DNA from: CALLPQ01 sp964392325
Lineage (GTDB): Bacteria > Pseudomonadota > Alphaproteobacteria > Caulobacterales > Parvularculaceae
Length of the DNA: 64,000 bases
Direction of reading: 5' to 3'
Assembly (NCBI GenBank): GCA_964392325.1
Contig: CAYMPJ010000018.1
Span: forward strand, 1-64,000
The notes below the pieces were generated by a model that saw only the letters and a program-made list of their open reading frames with translations, searched no databases and was not told the origin of the DNA. Of the stretch, positions 37,757 to 47,442 are shown one piece after another (positions within the stretch are counted from its first letter, which is position 1; every line of letters begins with the position of its first letter). The position numbers and the translations under genes are program-made.

Positions 37757-39216
37757 TATTTGATTCCTATCTGGTCTTTTGGCATAGGCAAAAGCCTCTC
37801 ACCTTCCATACTAGCAACGGGATAAGCACAATAATCAGCCGCATAATACGCACTTGGGTTATGGTTTCCCGAATGACCAATTCCTCCAAAAGGCGCGGCA
37901 CCGCTCGCACCAGTTGTTTGCCGGTTCCAGTTAACAATACCCGCACGGCTAAGGGCGAGGAACTTTTCGAAATGTTCTTTTGTTTGGGAAAACAACCCGG
38001 CCGCAAGGCCAAAACGTGTATCATTAGCTAAGGCGATGGCCTCATCAAAATCGCGCGCACGCCAGACTTGTAGCATAGGGCCAAAATGCTCCTCGTCAGG
38101 AAATTTATCTGTATCGGTCATTTCTATAATACCCGGTGTCACAAATGCACTGTCTCCATTATGACGTATCATTTCAACGATCGATTTTCCGTCAGCCGCC
38201 TTGCGTGCCGAAAAAGCATCTATCATAGCTTTAGCGGCATTGGCTGAAATCAATGGCCCCATGAACGGTTGAGGCTCATCGAAAGCTGCAGCCACCTGAA
38301 TTTTTTTCGTTAGCGCAGCAAGAGCCTCCAATGAGTCATCACCCTTTTTCCCAGCAGGTAAAATCAAGCGACGTGCGCAAGTACACCGTTGACCAGCCGT
38401 TAGAAAAGCGGATTGCACTGTTGCAAAAGCAGCTGCCTCCACATCATCGACGTCCCACCAAATCAGCGGGTTATTGCCTCCTAGTTCAAGAGCCAGGATT
38501 TTTTCAATTTGCCCGCCAAATTGACGATGAAGAGCAATGCCGGTTCGCGCACCGCCTGTAAATAAAATGCCATCAACATCCGGGTGCTGCGTTAACGCTT
38601 CACCAACTTCCCGCCCGCCTTGCAACAAATTCACAACGCCGTCCGGCACACCAGCCTGCTGCAGTTTCTCAGCCAAAAAAGCGAGCGGACCCGGCGTTAA
38701 TTCACTCGGCTTTACAATAATTGTATTTCCCGCAAGCAAGGCCGGTACCATATGGCCGTTTGCAAGATGCACAGGAAAATTAAACGGCGCCAGAATAGCC
38801 ATGACCCCGTGAGGCTTATGGCGCAGCTGCCCGGTTGTAACACCGCTCAAAGTTTCAACATCACCAGTACGTTCATGATAAGCGCGAATGGAAATATCTA
38901 CCTTGCCCGATACTGCTGCCGCTTCGGTTTTTGCCTCCCAGTACGGTTTCCCATTTTCGAGGGAAATCATTCGTGCAAGATTATCTGCATCCTCGCGCAC
39001 CATATCCCGATAGCGTTCAAGTACAGATATGCGCTCATCAAGAGGCGTTAGTGCCCAGGATTCAAAAGCTGGTCGCGCCGCTTTCACACCGAGATTGACA
39101 TCATCAATTGTTGCGCTGTTTCCCGACCAGACAATTTTATTTGTAGCCGGGTCAGTCGATGTAAATTGAGCACCATTTCCGGGCGTCCATTTCCCATCAA
39201 TCAATAGTTCATTCAT
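37756..39216 (-). CDS. astD: Succinylglutamate-semialdehyde dehydrogenase
   Basis: Fourth step of the AST pathway: oxidises succinylglutamate semialdehyde to succinylglutamate with NAD. The 486-residue aldehyde dehydrogenase has the catalytic Glu in LALELGGNNPLI and the catalytic Cys in AGQRCTCARRLI. Family-level features such as FNFPVHLANGHMVPALLAGN agree with AstD. It follows astA by 28 bp and overlaps astB by one base (TAATG). Confidence 0.95.
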   Translation of the reverse strand: MNELLIDGKWTPGNGAQFTSTDPATNKIVWSGNSATIDDVNLGVKAARPAFESWALTPLDERISVLERYRDMVREDADNLARMISLENGKPYWEAKTEAAAVSGKVDISIRAYHERTGDVETLSGVTTGQLRHKPHGVMAILAPFNFPVHLANGHMVPALLAGNTIIVKPSELTPGPLAFLAEKLQQAGVPDGVVNLLQGGREVGEALTQHPDVDGILFTGGARTGIALHRQFGGQIEKILALELGGNNPLIWWDVDDVEAAAFATVQSAFLTAGQRCTCARRLILPAGKKGDDSLEALAALTKKIQVAAAFDEPQPFMGPLISANAAKAMIDAFSARKAADGKSIVEMIRHNGDSAFVTPGIIEMTDTDKFPDEEHFGPMLQVWRARDFDEAIALANDTRFGLAAGLFSQTKEHFEKFLALSRAGIVNWNRQTTGASGAAPFGGIGHSGNHNPSAYYAADYCAYPVASMEGERLLPMPKDQIGIK

Positions 39217-39244
39217 ATAGGTCTCGGTTTGTTGATATTAAAAA

Positions 39245-40273
39245 TTATGCAGCAGCACATCTTAGGGATGACCCATCATCACACTGCAAAGCGAGTGCTT
39301 CATCGCGGCTTATATAAATATAATCATTACACAGGCCAACATTTGCGCGAATGCATCTATATGTATCCCGTTTTCCATTCGCTATGAGTAGGTTTTCTTG
39401 CTTATTTGACGCTATATCCGAATGCTTGTCGACGAGTTTGACGGTGCGGATCATGCTTTGTGTAACAGTGCGCAGTTCGCTTGTTTTCGCATTCACAAGG
39501 GGGCCCGCATCAAACACATCAATATAGCCGTTATCGGTAAACCCCTCTTCCAACAGCATATTGTAAGCAATCAGACTGTTCTTGTGTGGTTTTCCGATAC
39601 AAGCGCGTGCATCTTCGGGGAGAAGCGCAACATACAGAGGATAGATTGGCATTAAATCCGCAATAAATTGATTTCCCGCGATAGAATTATGCTGATCGGC
39701 CGCTTCAAATTCCATATCGAAAAAATGGCGCCCAACAGCTTCCCAAAAAGGTTGCCCCCCATTTTCAGCTCGCCATCCACGTAACTCCGCGCAAATTCTG
39801 TCTGCAATAATTTCAGGGGACTGAGCAATAAACATATAGCGCGAGCGGGCCATTAATTTGCCGTAGCCGCCCTTTCGAGCTTCTGGCGCGATGAAAAGTG
39901 AACCAACCTCAGCGGCTTCCGTGAAATCATGGGTCGGCACGAGTAAGCGGCGAGAAATACGTTTCCCAAGTTGTTCAGAAAAATGAAACATCGTATTTAT
40001 TCGATAGTTCACAAAGCCTGATTGCTCTCCGATGGAAGCAAAGATTGCGGACGTTCCCAGAACCGCACCATCTTTTTCCAAAACCAGCATGTATACCTCA
40101 CCCCCCGGCCCGGAAGGGGTACGGCTAAAACAATCCAGCGTAAAATCAATACGCGTTCGAAGTGCTTTCTTGTCCATTGGCAAATTTGTCATGCCACCAC
40201 CAGTTTTCAATGCAAGCTGATAGATTTGTTCAAAATCTTCTTCTTGCACTGGGCGCATAACAGCAACTGACAT
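39245..40273 (-). CDS. astA: Arginine N-succinyltransferase
   Basis: First step of the AST pathway: transfers succinyl from succinyl-CoA to the alpha-amino group of arginine. The 342-residue protein begins MSVAVMRPVQEEDFEQIYQL and contains KTGGGMTNLPMDKKAL and the succinyl-CoA-binding GSLFIAPEARKGGYGKLMAR, with the family's conserved EGFTDNGYIDVFDAGPLV. Its start is in a TAATG overlap with the upstream M20 hydrolase gene, so it is translationally coupled to it. Confidence 0.95.
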   Translation of the reverse strand: MSVAVMRPVQEEDFEQIYQLALKTGGGMTNLPMDKKALRTRIDFTLDCFSRTPSGPGGEVYMLVLEKDGAVLGTSAIFASIGEQSGFVNYRINTMFHFSEQLGKRISRRLLVPTHDFTEAAEVGSLFIAPEARKGGYGKLMARSRYMFIAQSPEIIADRICAELRGWRAENGGQPFWEAVGRHFFDMEFEAADQHNSIAGNQFIADLMPIYPLYVALLPEDARACIGKPHKNSLIAYNMLLEEGFTDNGYIDVFDAGPLVNAKTSELRTVTQSMIRTVKLVDKHSDIASNKQENLLIANGKRDTYRCIRANVGLCNDYIYISRDEALALQCDDGSSLRCAAA

Positions 40274-41511
40274 TATTGAGTCTCCACATTAGACTTGATG
40301 CCCGGATTGGGAATTTCTCCCGCTGCAACTTTCATAAGCAGCAAGGCAGAAAGTTTAGCACGCTCTTCAAGACTATCAAGTTTAACAAATTCATCCGCAC
40401 TATGAATTTTACCCCCTCGCACTCCCAACGTATCAACAACCGGAATACCCGCCGCCGCGATATTATTACCGTCACAACATCCCCCTGTTGGAACCCATTT
40501 AATAGTTAAATTCAAATCTGCTCCAACCGCGCGCACTGCCTGGAAAAATTTTTCCGTTTGCTCATCCATCGGTTTTGGCGGACGATAAAAATGTCCGTGG
40601 CTTTTGAGTTGAAGTCCATTTTGTTTATTCATTTTGGCGAGGATTTCTTCCAAGTGCCTCATGAACCAGTCGCCATCTTCTGGCTGTTCGATACGTACAT
40701 TAAACCGGACAACAGCATTGTCAGGCACCACATTATTAGGCCCACCGCCTTCAAGCTTTGCCACATTAACAGTCAAGCCGGTCCGACCTCCAGACAATTC
40801 ATTAATTCGAGTAATGAACTCAGCCCCGGCAACGATGGCATTCATGCCTAAATGGTGTTCGCGTCCTGCATGGGCGGTGGTTCCTTTTATGCTGACAGAA
40901 AAATTTCCACTGCCTTTGCGGGCACCGGCAAGCGAGCCATCCACCAGAGCGGGTTCATAGACACATGCAAAATGCGCACGGCTTGCTGCTTGGGTTAAAG
41001 CCCAAGCGGAACCATGAGATCCGATTTCTTCATCTGCATTTATTAAAATTTCATACCCAATTTGATCGGCAAAGGGCGAGAGCATAACCGTTTTCAAAGC
41101 ATACAGCATCACGATGATTCCCCCCTTCATATCCGCCGCGCCCGGCGCGTTCAGGGTATCGTCATCAATAAAATAGGCCGACTGAAAGGCATGATTGGCG
41201 TCGAACACTGTATCCATATGCCCAGCCAGCAAGACCCGTAACGGGGCTTGAGGATTATGAGTAACTCGAATCAGATCGCCAACTTTACGATGCTCTAACT
41301 CGCCTTGCGCAGATATGGATTCTTGAGGACGCGAAGAGACAATCTCAATTTCACCAGGCAATTGCGTAAAAGCTTCCCTGATTTTTTGCCGCATGGCCTC
41401 AAGACCATCCAGATTGGCGCTGCCAGAATTGACATCGCACCACTCGAGAAGGAGCTCTTGCATAGCGCTGCGCTGGCCGTTTAGCGGTTCTAGATGATCA
41501 TTCCAATTCAA
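40273..41511 (-). CDS. M20-family zinc hydrolase heading the arginine operon
   Basis: A 412-residue M20 metallopeptidase of the carboxypeptidase G2-like type. Zinc ligands are visible as LLAGHMDTVFD, GAADMKGG, NADEEIGSHG (catalytic Glu-Glu) and HSADEF near the end. I choose the TTG at 41511 as start because AAGGA precedes it by 8 nt; this gives MNWNDHLEPLNGQRSAMQ. The next ATG (41463) lacks such a site, and a start at 41619 would have no support. It is first in an operon with astA (TAATG coupling), astD and astB, while astE and astC are absent. It may therefore act as a succinylglutamate desuccinylase; this is inference, since AstE belongs to another family. Confidence 0.8.
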   Translation of the reverse strand: MNWNDHLEPLNGQRSAMQELLLEWCDVNSGSANLDGLEAMRQKIREAFTQLPGEIEIVSSRPQESISAQGELEHRKVGDLIRVTHNPQAPLRVLLAGHMDTVFDANHAFQSAYFIDDDTLNAPGAADMKGGIIVMLYALKTVMLSPFADQIGYEILINADEEIGSHGSAWALTQAASRAHFACVYEPALVDGSLAGARKGSGNFSVSIKGTTAHAGREHHLGMNAIVAGAEFITRINELSGGRTGLTVNVAKLEGGGPNNVVPDNAVVRFNVRIEQPEDGDWFMRHLEEILAKMNKQNGLQLKSHGHFYRPPKPMDEQTEKFFQAVRAVGADLNLTIKWVPTGGCCDGNNIAAAGIPVVDTLGVRGGKIHSADEFVKLDSLEERAKLSALLLMKVAAGEIPNPGIKSNVETQ

Positions 41512-41779
41512 ATTATTGATCCTTATGGCGCGAACCCCAATCTTACGAAACGTCCCCACGAGACATGAGAGTACATGCCAAGGCGTATACCAGCGGTAAC
41601 CATAGAGCAAGACTAGCAAACATCAGCATCTTTCTATAACGCCGCACCTGCAACTTCTTGCACTTGCCGATTGATAGGGTAATGTAAGCTATGATTTGTT
41701 CTCAAGACATTAGGTAACCCACGATAAAGTCTATTTGCATATCAGAAAGTCCACCGTAAAGCGTTTATGAGACCATTCT

Positions 41780-44443
41780 ATGCTTCGCATTATTGAGATT
41801 ATGTTGTGTTACTGGGCGCAAGGGGCAAGAAAGGGCGGACTTGTCATCGCTCTTGCTTTTCTGACCGCGACAGGGTTTGCAGGCTGGTACGCTGCCAACA
41901 CACTTACGGTGAACCCCGATACCACAAAAATGTTGGCCGCAGATCTGGATTTCCAGAAAACCGCCCGAGAACTGCGGGACGCATTCCCACAATTAAAAGA
42001 AGAATTATCGATCATAATTCGCGCACCAACCCTCGATGAGGTGGACGGCTACGCAGCTGATTTGGATGAAAGGCTAAAATTACGAAAAGATCTCGTTACA
42101 GAAACTTTTTCCAATGTAACAGACCCCTTTCTAAGAGAAAACGGGCTGCTTTATCTTTCCGAGCGTGATCTGGAAGTTCAACTTAAAAACCTCACTCAGG
42201 CTGCCGGACTGATTGAAAAGCTCTATCAGTCTCCAGATATCGACACCCTTTTTTCTACGCTTGCCGAGAACGATTCACTGGCAGCAAATTCAGATTTAGG
42301 CACCCAGACCCTTGACGATATCTATGCCAAACTCGCAGATACAATCGAGAAAACTTTAGCCGGAACCCCTGAACCATTCTCATGGCGCGGGACATTAAGA
42401 GACGAGATTGCGCCAACTGGTGGTTATCTGCGCATATTTAATGTTAAGCCAGTTCCCGATGAGGTTGTGGGCATTCAACCAGTAAAATTCGCGCGCGATG
42501 GCTTACGTGAGGAACTCGACAAACTTAATGCTGAATATGGAAACCGCACCACGGCATTAATTACTGGTAATTATGCCCTGCGCGGTGAGGAACTTGCGTC
42601 GGTTTCCAAAGGCATAGGCTTTTCATTTTTACTATCGTTTTTCATGGTGTTCATCTTATTGATGTTCGCTTTTCGCTCGCTTTACGTTTCTATTCTAACC
42701 CTGATAGGTCTAATCATCACAATCACCCTGACATCTGCCTTCGCAGCATGGTGGTTTACCGAACTAAATCTGATTTCCGTGGCCTTTACGGTCTTACTTA
42801 TCGGGTTAGGTCTGGACTTCTTTATACATCTTCTCCTTCACGTTCAGGAATACCGGTCCAGAGGTCTTGATCGCAGAGTCGCATTGAATTCTACCATGCG
42901 CGAGATTGGCGGAGCCATGGCTCTGGCTGCCCCCACAACATCCCTCGCCTTTTTCTCATTCCTACCGACCAGCTTTGCAGGTATCGCGCAACTGGGCGCA
43001 GTAGCAGGGGTCGGTGTTCTCATCGCATTCTTTGTCTCCATCACATTTTTACCCGCAGCCTTAGCGATAGCGCCGCCGCCGCGGCCAAAACCTCAAAAAG
43101 AAACAGAACATACCGGCAAAAGCTTTTTCGAAGTTATCTGTATACCGATCGCTATCGTGGTTGTTATTGCCGGTATTTTCGCAATTTCCTATTTACCCAA
43201 AGCCCGATTCGATGCCGACCCGATGAGTCTTCGCGATCCTCGAACCGAATCTGTTCGCGCTTTCAATATGCTCTTTGACGATCCAAACACATACCCCTAT
43301 CGTTTGACCCGTTTGGTCGACAATGAAAAAGAAGTTGCAGCTACCGTGCAGAAAGCCAAAGAACTTGATTTGGTGCGCACTACCCGCTCCCTACCAGATT
43401 TTATTCCCGAAGATCAGGAATTCAAACTGGAACTCATTGACATTGCATCTGGCTCTCTCGCCTTTGTTTTTGGCAAGGAGCCCGAAACTGGTAAAACGCA
43501 ACCAAACGGTTCAGGACTTAAAGCACTGCGCCAACAGCTTGAAAAACGAATCGCAGAACAAGCTCAAAACGTTGAAAAAGATGAAATTCCAAACACCAAT
43601 ACTAACCGCCTCATCCGTACGCTGACACAAGTAGAAGATCGCAATGACCCTGCTCTTCTAAAAGAGTTGCAATCCCAGATATTCCAGTTTTGGCCAAACC
43701 TAACAGCCAGCCTGCGTGATCAGTTTAATGCTGATTTTATAGATTATGATAACCTCCCCAAGGCCGTCACCGAGCGTTATATCGCCGCGAATGGAAAGTG
43801 GCGGGTTGATATGCTTCCCGCTGAAGATGTGCGCGATGAAACAAAACTCAATGCTTATGTAGATTCCACTGAAGCATTATTTCCAGATATTGCAGGAAGC
43901 GCTATTCAAGGCAAAAAGGCGGGAGATATTATTGCTGGGTCCATGCTCTATGCTGCTGGACTTGCAACGATCGTCATCACCATCATATTGCTTGTTTTTG
44001 TGCAAAACCCGCTTCGGGTTGCAATGATTTTGTTTCCCTTGGGACTCGCGGCAACACTTACTGTCGCAACGAGCGTTATCCTTGATATCCCGTTCAATTA
44101 TGCCAATGTGATTGTTCTTCCCCTTTTGATGGGTATTGGTGTTGATAGCGGCATCCATCTGGTATTGCGTCAGCAAAAAACTGCTAATGGCTTGGGAAAA
44201 GCTAAAAAATCCAGCGTTTATCAAACAGCAACGCCGAGGGCAGTGTTTTTCTCCGCCCTAACTACGGTTGCCTCGTTTGGAAGCTTGATTCTTTCCGCTC
44301 ACCGCGGCACCTCCAGCATGGGGCAATTACTGACCATAGCGATCGCCTTTACCTTGTTGTGTACATTGGTTGTATTACCAGCGGTATTCCAGATTGAAAA
44401 CACCCTAAAAAAGAAGAAAACACTAGAATTTTCTGACAGTTAG
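41780..44443 (+). CDS. hpnN: MMPL/RND-family transporter, hopanoid-associated HpnN
   Basis: An 887-residue RND-type protein. It has two repeats of a large periplasmic loop plus five or six membrane helices, with the MMPL signatures LLIGLGLDFFIHLLLHVQ and MGIGVDSGIHLVLRQQ at matching places in each half, and no ATP-binding motif. HpnN homologues export hopanoids from the inner to the outer membrane. The assignment rests on the family plus context: hpnM follows and the hopanoid genes are 4 kb further on. A generic MMPL lipid exporter is the alternative. Start at the ATG at 41780 (MLRIIEIMLCYWAQG) with a weak ribosome-binding site. Confidence 0.8.
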   Translation: MLRIIEIMLCYWAQGARKGGLVIALAFLTATGFAGWYAANTLTVNPDTTKMLAADLDFQKTARELRDAFPQLKEELSIIIRAPTLDEVDGYAADLDERLKLRKDLVTETFSNVTDPFLRENGLLYLSERDLEVQLKNLTQAAGLIEKLYQSPDIDTLFSTLAENDSLAANSDLGTQTLDDIYAKLADTIEKTLAGTPEPFSWRGTLRDEIAPTGGYLRIFNVKPVPDEVVGIQPVKFARDGLREELDKLNAEYGNRTTALITGNYALRGEELASVSKGIGFSFLLSFFMVFILLMFAFRSLYVSILTLIGLIITITLTSAFAAWWFTELNLISVAFTVLLIGLGLDFFIHLLLHVQEYRSRGLDRRVALNSTMREIGGAMALAAPTTSLAFFSFLPTSFAGIAQLGAVAGVGVLIAFFVSITFLPAALAIAPPPRPKPQKETEHTGKSFFEVICIPIAIVVVIAGIFAISYLPKARFDADPMSLRDPRTESVRAFNMLFDDPNTYPYRLTRLVDNEKEVAATVQKAKELDLVRTTRSLPDFIPEDQEFKLELIDIASGSLAFVFGKEPETGKTQPNGSGLKALRQQLEKRIAEQAQNVEKDEIPNTNTNRLIRTLTQVEDRNDPALLKELQSQIFQFWPNLTASLRDQFNADFIDYDNLPKAVTERYIAANGKWRVDMLPAEDVRDETKLNAYVDSTEALFPDIAGSAIQGKKAGDIIAGSMLYAAGLATIVITIILLVFVQNPLRVAMILFPLGLAATLTVATSVILDIPFNYANVIVLPLLMGIGVDSGIHLVLRQQKTANGLGKAKKSSVYQTATPRAVFFSALTTVASFGSLILSAHRGTSSMGQLLTIAIAFTLLCTLVVLPAVFQIENTLKKKKTLEFSDS

Positions 44444-44745
44444 GCTTCCTTTGTAATGTGAATTTGGCTCACACCCAGATATTTACTCTCGGAAAATTGA
44501 AACCAAACCCTAAACTTTGCCACGATCATGTCGTATTTTCCTCTTGTTTGCGGCGCAATATTGTATCATTGATGGGATCTCAGATTTATACTTTTGACCA
44601 TGTTTGAGTAATTGCGCCCTGAACCAGAAATTGAAGATTATAAATTCTCTTTGGGCAACCTCGATTGAGAGCTAGAAACGGAAAAACCATTAGATGGGCC
44701 ATATTTTAGGACAAATGAAATTGGTCACATTCAAGGGATAAGAAA
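44444..44745. other. Gap between hpnN and hpnM
   Basis: A 302-bp AT-rich stretch. I see no gene, terminator or strong dyad; it presumably carries the hpnM promoter, and AAGGGA is placed just before the hpnM ATG. Confidence 0.4.
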
Positions 44746-45474
44746 ATGAAAAATCTAAATAATAGCGTAAGCACTTCTCGCATTAGACTATTTGGTGTTG
44801 CCGCTGTTTTTATATCTGCGAGCGTGACAAGTTTTGGGATTAATGCTCAGGATGATTCTTCCGGCTTGCTGAGTTTAGCCACCTCCACATCTGGCGCGGC
44901 ACAAGCAACCAATGAAACCTTTGACAGCATTTCTGAGGACCTGGTTGACCCTGCAGTTTCCGAAGCAGTGGATTTCACGAGAGAATTGACGGATCGCGCT
45001 AACTTTGCTTTCACCTCGACTTCAGATGAATCTGCCCAGCTACACAACTTTCAAGATGTACTCTCTGAAGGGCTAGCGCTTGATTTTCTCGGACGGTTTA
45101 TGCTCGGTTCGCACCGAAATTCTCTAACTGATGATCAGCAATCTCGATATTCTTCAATTTTTCCAGATTACATCACACGGCTTTATGCAGAGCAATTTAG
45201 AGACATTGCTGGGCGCGATCTGGATATTATCAATGCAACGCCATTCAAACGCGGTGATGTGATTGTACGCACACAATTCTTGCGAGATAGCGGCCAAGCT
45301 GTAAATGTTGATTGGCGAACTCGCAAACTCCGCAACGGTAACCATCGAATGATCGATATTGTCGTGTCAGGCGTATCAATTATGACTGTAAAGCGAGAAG
45401 AGTTCTCTTCCTTTATCTCTAATAATGGTGTTGATGCGCTCATCACGCGGTTAGAAGAAAACGGATCAATGTAA
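44746..45474 (+). CDS. hpnM: MlaC/toluene-tolerance-like periplasmic protein, HpnM
   Basis: A 242-residue periplasmic protein with a signal segment (LFGVAAVFISASVTSFGINA) and a MlaC/Ttg2D-type lipid-binding domain: DQQSRYSSIFPDYITRLYAEQF, KRGDVIVRTQFLRDSGQAVNVDWR and DIVVSGVSIMTVKREEFSSF. MlaC carries phospholipids; the HpnM group is tied to hopanoid loci and next to hpnN, as here. AAGGGATAAGAAA precedes the ATG at 44746. The exact ligand is inferred. A strong terminator follows 33 bp after the stop. Confidence 0.82.
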   Translation: MKNLNNSVSTSRIRLFGVAAVFISASVTSFGINAQDDSSGLLSLATSTSGAAQATNETFDSISEDLVDPAVSEAVDFTRELTDRANFAFTSTSDESAQLHNFQDVLSEGLALDFLGRFMLGSHRNSLTDDQQSRYSSIFPDYITRLYAEQFRDIAGRDLDIINATPFKRGDVIVRTQFLRDSGQAVNVDWRTRKLRNGNHRMIDIVVSGVSIMTVKREEFSSFISNNGVDALITRLEENGSM

Positions 45475-45506
45475 AAACCGAGATACCCGGTTTTATCAAC
45501 CAATAT

Positions 45507-45533
45507 GGGCGAGATTAATCTCGCCCTTTTTTT
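45507..45533 (+). terminator. Rho-independent terminator after hpnM
   Basis: A perfect 20-bp palindrome GGGCGAGATTAATCTCGCCC (8-bp stem, TTAA loop) is followed by seven T residues on the plus strand. It terminates hpnM and separates it from ispA, which is read convergently. Confidence 0.9.
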
Positions 45534-45593
45534 GCTCGTTATTTTTATGAATAGTTTTTTGTCACCCATTTAATCTGAAGCGGCAATTTTCAC

Positions 45594-46481
45594 TCAGGAT
45601 TTGCGTTCAAAAACGAACTGGGCTGCGCCTTTTAAGGGTGCTGCTTTTTCGCCAAATCGATCCAGATGCCCTTGCGCACTGTTTACCAACTCAAGGGCGC
45701 GATCCCGGGCCCCGTTGGCACCCAATATTTTGACAAAGGTCGCCTTATCCATATCTTCATCCTGCCCGGTCGGTTTTCCCAATGTTTCAGGGTCGGAAAA
45801 AATATCGAGCAAATCATCGACAATCTGAAAAGCTAGTCCTAAATTTTCAGAATATGCTTCAAGTGCCGCAATATCATTTTCATCTCCGCCACCGACAATA
45901 CCGCCCGCCATCGCAGAAAATTTAATCAAGGCACCGGTTTTTAGTTCTTGCAATTGACTAACACCCGCCAGGTCAAATTCTTTTTGTTCTGCATAGATAT
46001 CAATCATCTGCCCACCAACCATACCTATCTTACCGGACGCCTTTGCCAGTTCTAGCGCCAACGCGCACCGAACATTTGCATCAGGGTGTGTGGGCGCTTC
46101 TGCCAAAATTTCAAATGCTTGTGTTAACAAAGCATCCCCCGCAAGAATAGCCGTTGCATCATCAAAAGCTTTATGAACGGAGGGTCGCCCACGGCGCAAA
46201 TCACTATCATCCATGGCCGGTAGATCATCGTGAATCAAGGAATAGCAATGGATCATCTCCACCGCGCATCCTGTTCGGATTGAACGTTCACGCGGACAAT
46301 CAAAAATATCTGCTGCTGCAATTACCAAAAATGGCCGTAAGCGCTTACCACCATCCAGCGCGCCATGTCTCATCGCATCAACAACGCGGCCAAGAGGACC
46401 ATCAGTAGGCGGTAAAAAACCATCCAGTGCGGCCTCGACAAGAGTTGCAGTTTCACGAATGGTTGTCTCAAAAGCACTCAT
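45594..46481 (-). CDS. ispA: Farnesyl/geranylgeranyl diphosphate synthase
   Basis: Condenses DMAPP/GPP with IPP to farnesyl diphosphate, the precursor of squalene, hopanoids and undecaprenol. The 295-residue protein has the first Asp-rich motif DDLPAMDDSDLRRGRPSVH and the second DDLLDIFSD, with the chain-length region GGKRLRPFLVIAAA before it; the sequence is IspA-like, with a 2-residue insert in the first motif (DDxxxxD). Its position inside the hopanoid region fits supply of C15 units. FPP versus GGPP specificity cannot be read by eye. Confidence 0.92.
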   Translation of the reverse strand: MSAFETTIRETATLVEAALDGFLPPTDGPLGRVVDAMRHGALDGGKRLRPFLVIAAADIFDCPRERSIRTGCAVEMIHCYSLIHDDLPAMDDSDLRRGRPSVHKAFDDATAILAGDALLTQAFEILAEAPTHPDANVRCALALELAKASGKIGMVGGQMIDIYAEQKEFDLAGVSQLQELKTGALIKFSAMAGGIVGGGDENDIAALEAYSENLGLAFQIVDDLLDIFSDPETLGKPTGQDEDMDKATFVKILGANGARDRALELVNSAQGHLDRFGEKAAPLKGAAQFVFERKS

Positions 46482-46638
46482 TAAAATCTCTCAAAATTGG
46501 ACTGACGATGTAGGGCTCATAGCGCGGCGAGCCTTGTACGACAAGCCTCACATTTTCCTTGGGCCATTTTGTTTTCAAGTGGACACTAACTGCCCTGCAA
46601 ACGCGCAAAAAAAATGAGAACCAAGAATAATTTGTAAT

Positions 46639-47442
46639 TTAGGCAAATTTTGACTTGGTGAGCCCGGAACCATTACAAGGTACACATTTTTTAGCGATCA
46701 AGCCGGTTTTCCCCCGACCATTACAGCTTTCGCAAAGTGCGCGGCTAGCATCACTGCGACCCAAAAAGCGTGCGAGCATCTCATCAGGATGTTCGTGGTT
46801 AGCATGCGCTTTATCATCATAATCTATTTGATTCTTACCATTTTTCGTTTGGCTAGCAAAAGATGCAGCCAATGGCTCTTCCAAATTTTTGTTATCTTGG
46901 GGAGAAATTTTCTCTTTATTGAGCGCCGCCCCAGAAGCTACCTCATTTGCCGCTTTCCCGTGGAGAAGTTGAATTGCATTTGCGGACAAGGCTTCTTTAA
47001 AACTTAAACCCGGGGTCAGCATTTTTAGCGTCATGACAATATCGCGCTTCCATGCCTCTAAAATCATGGCAAAGCGTCCTTCGTCAAATGCACCGCCAGC
47101 ATCAAACATAGACATCAACAGCAAATTGCCCTGATCATCAAACTCGGTCACAGAAACATGAAGATTGCGATTCAAGGCCTCAGCCCCGGTAGCGCTTAGC
47201 TCAAACCCCTTAAATAGGCCCAAAAATCCAAATTGTAGTATTTTTTCGGGTTCTTCTGGTGCATTAAACAGAAGGGCCAGAAAGTTAAGCCCTTTCTCGC
47301 TAACCCTAATATATTTGGTATCGCGATCTTCCTGCGCTGGTGGCAAGATTTCCACCTCTTCGTAGGCACGCTCCAGCACTTTAATCATTGAATCTAAGGG
47401 CCAATAACCCTCAGCACCAGCGCGAAATAAAGAAACTGACAT
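46639..47442 (-). CDS. Unassigned protein ending in a DnaJ-like zinc module
   Basis: A 267-residue protein I do not recognise. Residues 1-165 form a compact domain without signal peptide or membrane segment (SMIKVLERAYEEVEIL, KILQFGFLGLFKGFELSA, VTEFDDQGNLLLMSMFDAGG). A charged, low-complexity linker follows (about 170-230), and residues 237-267 hold CESCNGRGKTG and CVPCNGSGLTK, two CxxCxGxG repeats spaced like one half of the DnaJ zinc domain. Two pairs could bind one zinc ion. The ATG at 47442 is chosen; a TTG at 47469 is possible. It sits between ispA and ispH and is on the same strand as ispA, 157 bp upstream of it. A redox, chaperone or RNA-linked role is possible; none is shown. Confidence 0.75.
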   Translation of the reverse strand: MSVSLFRAGAEGYWPLDSMIKVLERAYEEVEILPPAQEDRDTKYIRVSEKGLNFLALLFNAPEEPEKILQFGFLGLFKGFELSATGAEALNRNLHVSVTEFDDQGNLLLMSMFDAGGAFDEGRFAMILEAWKRDIVMTLKMLTPGLSFKEALSANAIQLLHGKAANEVASGAALNKEKISPQDNKNLEEPLAASFASQTKNGKNQIDYDDKAHANHEHPDEMLARFLGRSDASRALCESCNGRGKTGLIAKKCVPCNGSGLTKSKFA

